Part shown: positions 22,274 through 27,511 of the stretch, piece after piece | Layout: each line of letters begins with the position of its first letter | Position numbering within the stretch: the stretch's first letter is position 1 | Assembly (NCBI GenBank): GCA_003561025.1 | Contig: PWII01000017.1 | Coordinates: 1-27,511, forward strand | Origin: Candidatus Nealsoniibacteriota bacterium | GTDB taxonomy: Bacteria; Patescibacteriota; Minisyncoccia; Minisyncoccales; PWPS01 | Reading direction: 5' to 3' | DNA length: 27,511 bases | Notes under the pieces: generated by a model | Databases searched by the model: none | What the model saw: the letters and a program-made list of their open reading frames with translations, nothing else | What the model was told of the DNA's origin: nothing | Made by a program: the position numbers and the translations under genes

Positions 22274-23565
22274 AAAACATAATGGGGGAGGTGCGAATCC
22301 CGACCGAGATGGCAAAGGAGGGAGAACGAGAACTCAATAATCTTCCTGCTATTAAATCCAAAATAGAAGGGTCTGCAAAAGAAGATATATCCAGAGCGCT
22401 GGAAATTATCTTAGCAGGAGCGCTCTTCTCTAAGGCTTCCGATGTTCATATAGAGCCGGAAGAAGGTGGTGCAAAGTTAAGAATGAGGCTAGATGGAATA
22501 CTACACGATGTTATCGTTTTAAGCAAAGAGATTAATAAAAAAGTTACGTCAAGAATTAAGCTACTTTCAAAGGTAAAGCTAAATGTAGAAGATAAACCAC
22601 AAGATGGAAGATTTACAATTGTCGTTCCTTTTAGAAATGAGACGCTCTCAATAGAAATAAGAATGTCATCTCTGCCATCTGAACACGGAGAAACAATAGT
22701 AATGCGTCTCCTTGATCCGAGAAAGCTAATCGCCATTGATGATCTTGGACTAAGAAAAGATCTATTTCATATATTTAAAACAGAAATCGAAAAACCAAAT
22801 GGTATGGTAATCGTAACCGGACCAACTGGCTCCGGTAAAACAACGACTCTCTACGCATTTTTAAAGACGATAAATAAGCCCGGCGTAAAGATAGTTACAA
22901 TAGAAGATCCAGTAGAGTATCACTTAGCGGGCATTTCTCAAACCGAAGTAAATCCGGAAAGAGGATATGATTTTGCAAATGGACTACGAGCTATTGTTCG
23001 GCAAGACCCCGCTGTAATTCTTGTTGGTGAGGTGAGAGATCTTGAAACAGCCCAGATAGGTATGCAAGCCGCACTTACAGGTCACTTGGTCTTCTCCACA
23101 CTTCATACAAACGACGCTCCCGGAGCTATTGCTCGTTTAATTGCTCTTGGAGAAAAGCCAGCCAGTATCGCTCCCGCAATTAATATGGTTATTGCTCAAA
23201 GATTGTTACGAAAAGTATGTCCTCGCTGTGTTAAATTTGAAAAATTGCCACCCCAAAGATTGGAGGAAATCAAAAAAGAACTCTCTAATGTAAAAGAAGA
23301 GATTTTCACTTTTCCCGAGGTTCCTGAAGTTCCTAAAAATATTGGATGTAAAGATTGCAGTTTTACGGGTTATAAAGGAAGAATCGGTATCTTTGAAGCC
23401 TTTTTAATAGATGATGAAATGGAGGAGCTCTTATATACCTCTCCTTCAATTACACAGACAAGACAAAAGGCTGTATCAAAAGGAATGCTTACAATAAGAC
23501 AAGACGGTTTTATAAAGGTATTGGAAAAGAAGACGACAATCGATGAAGTTGAACGTGTAACCTAA
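22261..23565 (+). CDS. PilB/GspE-family type IV pilus or type II secretion ATPase
   Basis: A 434-aa hexameric motor ATPase of the type that drives pilus assembly. It has the N2-type domain (DVHIEPEEGGAKLRMRLDGIL) and the C-terminal ATPase core: Walker A GPTGSGKT (187-194), aspartate box TIEDPVEY, Walker B ILVGEVRD (about 253-260), histidine box TGHLVFSTLHTND, and a four-cysteine zinc site (C320, C323, C363, C366) that is typical of PilB/GspE and absent from PilT. It is shorter than canonical PilB (about 560 aa) because the N1/MshEN domain is missing. The next genes are ruvB, yebC and ruvC; no pilC, pilM or pilin with a type IV prepilin signal lies nearby. The ATG at 22261 fits the promoter upstream. 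Confidence 0.93.
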   Translation: MENSKNIMGEVRIPTEMAKEGERELNNLPAIKSKIEGSAKEDISRALEIILAGALFSKASDVHIEPEEGGAKLRMRLDGILHDVIVLSKEINKKVTSRIKLLSKVKLNVEDKPQDGRFTIVVPFRNETLSIEIRMSSLPSEHGETIVMRLLDPRKLIAIDDLGLRKDLFHIFKTEIEKPNGMVIVTGPTGSGKTTTLYAFLKTINKPGVKIVTIEDPVEYHLAGISQTEVNPERGYDFANGLRAIVRQDPAVILVGEVRDLETAQIGMQAALTGHLVFSTLHTNDAPGAIARLIALGEKPASIAPAINMVIAQRLLRKVCPRCVKFEKLPPQRLEEIKKELSNVKEEIFTFPEVPEVPKNIGCKDCSFTGYKGRIGIFEAFLIDDEMEELLYTSPSITQTRQKAVSKGMLTIRQDGFIKVLEKKTTIDEVERVT

Positions 23566-23589
23566 ATATTTCTTATATCAAAAAAGAAT

Positions 23590-24591
23590 ATGCCAAAAAA
23601 TAAAGATATTTCTCCCTCACCAATTAAAGAAGATCAATGTCTTGATTTGGCTCTTCGTCCTCAGACATTTAAAGAGTATGTCGGGCAGGAAAATATAAAA
23701 AATAATATTCAAATTATTATAGACGCTTCTAAGAAGAGAAAAGAGCCCTGTATTGAACATCTTCTCTTTTATGGAGGTTCTGGTCTCGGAAAAACAACTC
23801 TCTCTTATCTGGTGGCAAAGGAAATGGGTGTCGGCGTTCGTACTATCGCCGGGCCATCTATTAAAAAGAGTGGTGACTTGGCGGCAATTCTTACAAATCT
23901 AAGAGAAGGAGATGTTCTTTTTATAGATGAGCTTCATAGAATAAATCGCGTATGTGAAGAGATAATATATCCGGCAATGGAAGAATTTATGCTCAATCTT
24001 ATTATAGGAAAAGGTCCTATGGCTCGTACTATGAATTTAAAAGTTCCTCGCTTTACCCTTATTGGCGCAACCACTAGGTTAGCCCTTCTCTCTTCCCCTT
24101 TGCGGAGCCGTTTTGGCGCAACATTTAGACTTGATTCTTATAATGAAGAAGAGATAAAAGCGATAATCAAGAGATCTTCTTCGCTTTTGGGAATAAAGAT
24201 AGAAAAAGACGCTATCTCTTCTATTGCCTCCCGCTCACGCTTTAATCCACGAGTTGCCAATCGACTCCTTAAGAGAGTTCGCGACTTTTCAGAAGTAGAA
24301 GGAAAAAAGAAAATTACAAAAGAAGACGCCTGTAGTGCCCTCTCCTTTTTGGATGTTGATAAGATGGGACTGGAATCAGGCGATAGGAAAATCCTTGAAG
24401 TCCTCCTCAAAAAATTTAATGGCGGCCCTGCTGGATTACAGTCTCTCGCTATTGCCTCTGCAGAAGAAGAAGAGACAATTATAGAAATTTATGAGCCCTA
24501 TCTTATTCAAATTGGCTTTATTAAAAGAACTCCTCGCGGAAGAGTTATAACAGAAAAAGCAAAAACTTATCTAAGAAATGGCAGGTCATAG
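23590..24591 (+). CDS. ruvB: Holliday junction branch migration helicase subunit RuvB
   Basis: A 333-aa AAA+ motor that drives branch migration with RuvA. Signatures are LALRPQTFKEYVGQENIK, Walker A GGSGLGKT (62-69), Walker B VLFIDELH (DELH 113-116), GATTR, and SPLRSRFG with the arginine finger. The C-terminal winged helix ends with GFIKRTPRGRVIT. Walker A has GGS where most RuvB proteins have GPP, but the P-loop Lys and Thr remain. It overlaps yebC by 14 bases and is followed by ruvC; ruvA is not in this window. Confidence 0.97.
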   Translation: MPKNKDISPSPIKEDQCLDLALRPQTFKEYVGQENIKNNIQIIIDASKKRKEPCIEHLLFYGGSGLGKTTLSYLVAKEMGVGVRTIAGPSIKKSGDLAAILTNLREGDVLFIDELHRINRVCEEIIYPAMEEFMLNLIIGKGPMARTMNLKVPRFTLIGATTRLALLSSPLRSRFGATFRLDSYNEEEIKAIIKRSSSLLGIKIEKDAISSIASRSRFNPRVANRLLKRVRDFSEVEGKKKITKEDACSALSFLDVDKMGLESGDRKILEVLLKKFNGGPAGLQSLAIASAEEEETIIEIYEPYLIQIGFIKRTPRGRVITEKAKTYLRNGRS

Positions 24592-25276
24592 TCACTTTAA
24601 AAATATAAAGAGAAAAAAAGAGGCAGAAGATAAAAAGAGAGGAATCGTCTTCTCTAAGTTCTCCCGTCTTATAATATCTTCTGTCCGTGAAAAGGGAAAA
24701 GACATTAAATCAAATCCGTCTCTCAAAACAATTATTGAAAAAGCACGAGAGGCCGATATGCCTAAAGAAAATATTGAAAAGGCGATAAAGAGAGGTGCCG
24801 GTGAGGGTGAAAAAGGACACTTAGAACCATTTCTTTTTGAAATATATACCAAAGAAAATGCTGCTATTTTAGTAACCGGTTCTACTGATAATATAAATAG
24901 AAATTCAGGAGAGATTAAAGAAACTTTAAAAAGGCATGATGCAAAGATTGCCACTCCCGGTTCTGTAAAATGGCTTTTTGAAAAAAAGGGAATAATAGAG
25001 ATAAAGAGAGATAGAGACAATCTCCTCTTAAGTCTTATAGATTTTGGTATAGAAGATATAGAGGAAAAAGAAGATGTGTTCTTAGCCTATCTTCCTGTAA
25101 AAGATATGGAAGATGTAAAAGAAAAATTAATTAGTAATAATATTGATATAATTTCCACGTCTGTCGGCTTTGTCCCCAAAAACAAGATTAAAGTAGATAA
25201 TAATAATTATATTAATCTCATTGAAGCGCTTCAGGAAAATGAAGATGTTGAAGAGATTTATACTAATATAGAATAA
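24578..25276 (+). CDS. yebC: YebC/PmpR family protein (translation or transcription factor)
   Basis: A 232-aa protein of normal length for the family. The start MAGHSHFKNIKRKK matches the family N-terminus MAGHSKWANIKHKK, followed by RGIVFSKFSRLI, ADMPKENIEKAIKRG and GSVKWLFEKKG. Family members have been described as DNA-binding regulators, and more recently some as ribosome-associated factors that relieve stalling at proline-rich stretches. That role would suit a cell making the Pro-rich tail of the 1072-aa protein, though the link is speculative. The gene overlaps ruvB by 14 bases and precedes ruvC by 10, a common yebC-ruvC neighbourhood. Confidence 0.96.
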   Translation: MAGHSHFKNIKRKKEAEDKKRGIVFSKFSRLIISSVREKGKDIKSNPSLKTIIEKAREADMPKENIEKAIKRGAGEGEKGHLEPFLFEIYTKENAAILVTGSTDNINRNSGEIKETLKRHDAKIATPGSVKWLFEKKGIIEIKRDRDNLLLSLIDFGIEDIEEKEDVFLAYLPVKDMEDVKEKLISNNIDIISTSVGFVPKNKIKVDNNNYINLIEALQENEDVEEIYTNIE

Positions 25277-25286
25277 ATATTTTAAG

Positions 25287-25766
25287 ATGATTTCTTTAGG
25301 AATAGATCCCGGGACAGCAACAACCGGCTATGGGGTGGTAAAAAGTGAAAATAATAGTTTTTCTTGTCTCGATTATGGGGTTATTACGACAGATAAGACA
25401 CTTCCTCCTTCTCGTCGTCTCTTTTCTTTGAGCAGAGAAATCTTATCCCTTATAAAAGAATATTCTCCTTCGGTTGTTGGAATAGAGAGTCTATATTTTT
25501 TTAAAAATTTAAAAACAGTAATTCCCGTAAGTCAGGCGAAGGGAGTTATTATGGTGATGGTGGAAGGAGAAAATATTCCTTTATACGAATTTACCCCACT
25601 TGAAGTTAAAATGAGTATCACGGGATATGGAAGAGCAGATAAAAATCAGATACAAGAAATGACCAGAATAATATTAAATTTAAAAGAAAAACCGCACCCG
25701 GACGATGCGGCAGATGGTCTTGCTATAGCGATATGCGGACTAAATAAGATTACTTCACCTTTTTAA
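25287..25766 (+). CDS. ruvC: Holliday junction endonuclease RuvC
   Basis: A 159-aa resolvase close to the usual length of 160-175. It cuts Holliday junctions symmetrically as a dimer. Acidic catalytic residues are visible: D7 in GIDPGTATTGYG, E67 in VGIESLYF, and D140/D143 in PHPDDAADGLAIA. The family segment TPLEVKMSITGYGRADK is also present. It closes the pilB-like/ruvB/yebC/ruvC series, and its last 17 bases overlap the end of the convergent tyrS gene. Confidence 0.96.
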   Translation: MISLGIDPGTATTGYGVVKSENNSFSCLDYGVITTDKTLPPSRRLFSLSREILSLIKEYSPSVVGIESLYFFKNLKTVIPVSQAKGVIMVMVEGENIPLYEFTPLEVKMSITGYGRADKNQIQEMTRIILNLKEKPHPDDAADGLAIAICGLNKITSPF

Positions 25767-26931
25767 ATTTTCTCTTTCCTATACTAACCATCATTCCTTT
25801 CTTTATCTTAACTTTCTTATTTAAGTCATCCACGGTCTTATTATCGACTTTAACTCCTTTCTGCTTAATCATTCTTTTTCCTTCTCCTTTTGATTTTATT
25901 AAATTGAGAGAGATAAGTAGGTCTATTATATTCATCTCCTTCTCTTTTATAGACACTTCTTCTACTTTAGAAGGAAATTCTTTTTTTGAAAAAACTTTTA
26001 CAAAGTAATCTTTTGCCCTTTCAGCATCATCTTCCTTATGATAAAATTTTACAATCTCAAAAGCTAATTTTTCTTTATATTTTTTAGGATTATCTCCCTT
26101 CTTTATCTCTCTCTCATATCTCTTAATATCCTTCATATCCACTCTTGTAAGAAGAATAAAATACCTAATTATAAGTTCATCCCGAAGTGACATAATTTTC
26201 CCATACATCTCTTTTGGACTATCTAATATATTTATTGTATTACCCCAGCTAGAGCTCATCTTTCTGCCATCTAATCCTTCAATAAGAGGGTTTGTCATAA
26301 TATCTTGCGCTTTCTGTTTATAAAAACGTTGCAACTCTCTTCCTGCAAGCAAATTAAATCTTTGATCAGTCCCTCCAATCTCTACATCCGCTTTCACTTT
26401 TACAGAATCATATCCTTGCATAAGAGGATACAATACCTCTCTAAGAGAAACTCTTTTTCCTTTTTCTAATCTCTTTTTTATATTATCTCTTGAAATAAAT
26501 TCGTTAATAGAAAAGATATTGGCATGCTCTCCTATTTCGTTATAGTTAAGTTTAGAAAACCAACTACTATTATAATATATTTCACACTTTTCTATATCAA
26601 TTACCTTTTCTACTTGCTTAATATATTTTTTAAGATTTTTTTTCACTGTCTCTTTGCTAAGCATCGGCCTTTCACTCTCTTTATCGGATGTATCTCCAAT
26701 AAGACTGGTAAAATCACCAACAATAAAGATAACTTTATGTCCTAATTCTTGAAAATCTTTTAATTTTAGTAGCGGTATAGAGCGCCCAATATGAATATTT
26801 GGGCTTGTAGGGTCTATGCCTAATTTTACCCTCAGCTTTTTTCCAGAGTATAGTTTTTTTTCTAACAAATCTTTATCAATAATTTCTTCGACTCCTCTTT
26901 CTAATATAGTTTTTATCTTTTGTTCTTTCAT
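25750..26931 (-). CDS. tyrS: Tyrosyl-tRNA synthetase
   Basis: A 393-aa class I synthetase that charges tRNA-Tyr. The first signature reads HIGR (47-50) rather than HIGH; the second is GRKMSSSWGN (KMSS 224-227). Substrate-pocket segments EVLYPLMQGYDSV and DVEIGGTDQRFNLLAGREL are clear. A C-terminal S4-type RNA-binding domain occupies about 330-393. The overall layout matches the TyrRS branch with GDFTSLIGDTSDKESERP. HIGR is something I recall from other CPR TyrRS proteins. It is convergent with ruvC, overlapping by 17 bases, and no terminator separates them. The upstream gap contains a palindromic repeat. Confidence 0.95.
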   Translation of the reverse strand: MKEQKIKTILERGVEEIIDKDLLEKKLYSGKKLRVKLGIDPTSPNIHIGRSIPLLKLKDFQELGHKVIFIVGDFTSLIGDTSDKESERPMLSKETVKKNLKKYIKQVEKVIDIEKCEIYYNSSWFSKLNYNEIGEHANIFSINEFISRDNIKKRLEKGKRVSLREVLYPLMQGYDSVKVKADVEIGGTDQRFNLLAGRELQRFYKQKAQDIMTNPLIEGLDGRKMSSSWGNTINILDSPKEMYGKIMSLRDELIIRYFILLTRVDMKDIKRYEREIKKGDNPKKYKEKLAFEIVKFYHKEDDAERAKDYFVKVFSKKEFPSKVEEVSIKEKEMNIIDLLISLNLIKSKGEGKRMIKQKGVKVDNKTVDDLNKKVKIKKGMMVSIGKRKFKKVK

Positions 26932-26969
26932 AATATATTTTTTCTTTGAATTACAAAATGCATTATTTT

Positions 26970-27043
26970 GTCATCCTGAGCGTAGCGAAGGATCTCATCT
27001 TTAAGGTAATTACCAGAAGATTCTTTACTTCGCTTAGAATGAC
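26970..27043. repeat. Dispersed palindromic repeat
   Basis: Two half-units face each other: GTCATCCTGAGCGTAGCGAA (starting 26970) and CTTCGCTTAGAATGAC (ending 27043). Both belong to the same family as the cluster at 8-184. A 13-base segment at 27036-27048 is the exact reverse complement of 3-15. It lies between divergent tyrS and the PBP gene. Confidence 0.7.
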
Positions 27044-27098
27044 GAGGGATGTTTTGTAGTTCAAAGATTCTTTATCTTAATTATCATTATATATTAAT

Positions 27099-27127
27099 TT
27101 GAAAAATAGACAATTTTAAGGTATTAT
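27099..27127 (+). promoter_or_regulatory. Predicted promoter for the penicillin-binding protein gene
   Basis: TTGAAA (27099-27104), a 17-base spacer and TATTAT (27122-27127). The expected start at about 27134 is practically at the ATG (27135), so the message would be leaderless. Confidence 0.5.
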
Positions 27128-27134
27128 TTATCTT

Positions 27135-27511
27135 ATGAAGAAGAAAAATATAAAATTTAAAAATATACTGTCAGACCTCTTCTATTTAACTATAGTAGTA
27201 GTACTTTTTGGTATCTTTTTATCTCTCTTTACTTTTGTCTATTTTGCAAAAGATCTTCCTAGACCTGAACGTTATACGGACCGTCCAATAGTTGAGCCAT
27301 CAAAAATATATGACAGAACCGGTGAAAATATTCTCTATACTATATATGGAGAAGAAAAGAGAGAAATAATAGATATAGATTCCGTTTCTCCTTATTTTGT
27401 AGATGCTCTGCTTACAGCTGAAGATAGAAATTTTTATAATCATATCGGTATCGATTTCCAAGGTATTGTCCGTTCTGCTCTCCTTAATTTACAGGCAAGA
27501 AGAACTGTTGC
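27135..27511 (+). CDS. Class A penicillin-binding protein, N-terminal part (cut by the window edge)
   Basis: The first 125 residues of an open frame that runs off the window. A basic start is followed by one transmembrane helix (about 17-38), then LPRPERYTDRPIVEPSKIYDRTGE, typical of the stretch before a GT51 glycosyltransferase domain. The catalytic segment AEDRNFYNHIGIDFQG contains the expected glutamate (E96), followed by IVRSALLNL. Class A PBPs polymerise and cross-link peptidoglycan from outside the membrane. The transpeptidase domain is not in the window, so a monofunctional glycosyltransferase cannot be excluded. Together with the M23 and 3D proteins it shows a peptidoglycan wall. Confidence 0.92.
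   Translation, partial: MKKKNIKFKNILSDLFYLTIVVVLFGIFLSLFTFVYFAKDLPRPERYTDRPIVEPSKIYDRTGENILYTIYGEEKREIIDIDSVSPYFVDALLTAEDRNFYNHIGIDFQGIVRSALLNLQARRTV

Noticed and set aside
225..27511. Recoded UGA (genetic code 25) as in some CPR lineages
   Set aside because: rluA ends in TGA at a normal family length, and none of the recognised genes needs to read through TGA.

Overview
This is a low-GC window, judged by eye, with tightly packed genes, short intergenic gaps and several small gene overlaps. It looks like a Candidate Phyla Radiation (Patescibacteria) bacterium, most likely of the Parcubacteria/Paceibacteria type. The evidence is a short IF-2 without its N-terminal extension, a tyrosyl-tRNA synthetase with HIGR in place of HIGH, a small TrbC/VirB2-like pilin standing alone, a DUF4446 protein, and giant Lys/Glu-rich coiled-coil proteins. 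TGA is used as a normal stop (for example at the end of rluA), which argues against the recoded Gracilibacteria/Absconditabacteria. The lineage call rests on recalled family features, not on a search.

Layout. Positions 1-190 hold dispersed palindromic repeats. From 14813 down to 225 nearly everything lies on the minus strand. In transcription order this is: a TrbC-like pilin, tRNA-Lys(CTT), rpsO, an NYN-domain protein, pnp (PNPase), a 1542-aa coiled-coil protein, a 1072-aa coiled-coil protein, a 202-aa and a 335-aa membrane protein, a DksA/TraR-type zinc-finger protein, and (from its own promoter) a LysM/M23 peptidase. From 14959 to 18097 the plus strand carries ftsH, tRNA-Ile(TAT), tRNA-Val(GAC), rluA, rplS and tRNA-Leu(GAG). 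A 380-base stretch of palindromes and tRNA-Val 5' fragments follows, then tRNA-Val(TAC), tRNA-Phe and tRNA-Gly, and a 3D-domain wall protein ending at a bidirectional terminator. A minus-strand group runs tsaE, tRNA-Ala, DUF4446, infB, tRNA-Cys, tRNA-Leu(TAA). Divergent from tsaE is a plus-strand group: a PilB/GspE-like ATPase, ruvB, yebC and ruvC. Convergent tyrS (minus), another palindromic repeat and the start of a class A penicillin-binding protein close the window.

Most genes are housekeeping: RNA turnover and ribosome (rpsO, pnp, rplS, rluA, infB, tRNAs), Holliday junction processing (ruvB, ruvC), membrane proteolysis (ftsH), t6A modification (tsaE) and wall building or remodelling (M23, 3D, PBP).

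The most unusual part is 1763-11301. Two giant coiled-coil proteins carry the same tryptophan-pair signature (Trp, 13 residues, Trp), recurring about every 137 residues. Directly downstream lie two single-span membrane proteins that share a duplicated 28-residue N-terminal motif. The 1072-aa protein ends in three copies of an L-x-D-L-D-F-S-F motif on proline-rich linkers, and a related DFSL motif occurs in the 202-aa membrane protein. I infer a coiled-coil scaffold with membrane partners; its function cannot be read from the sequence.
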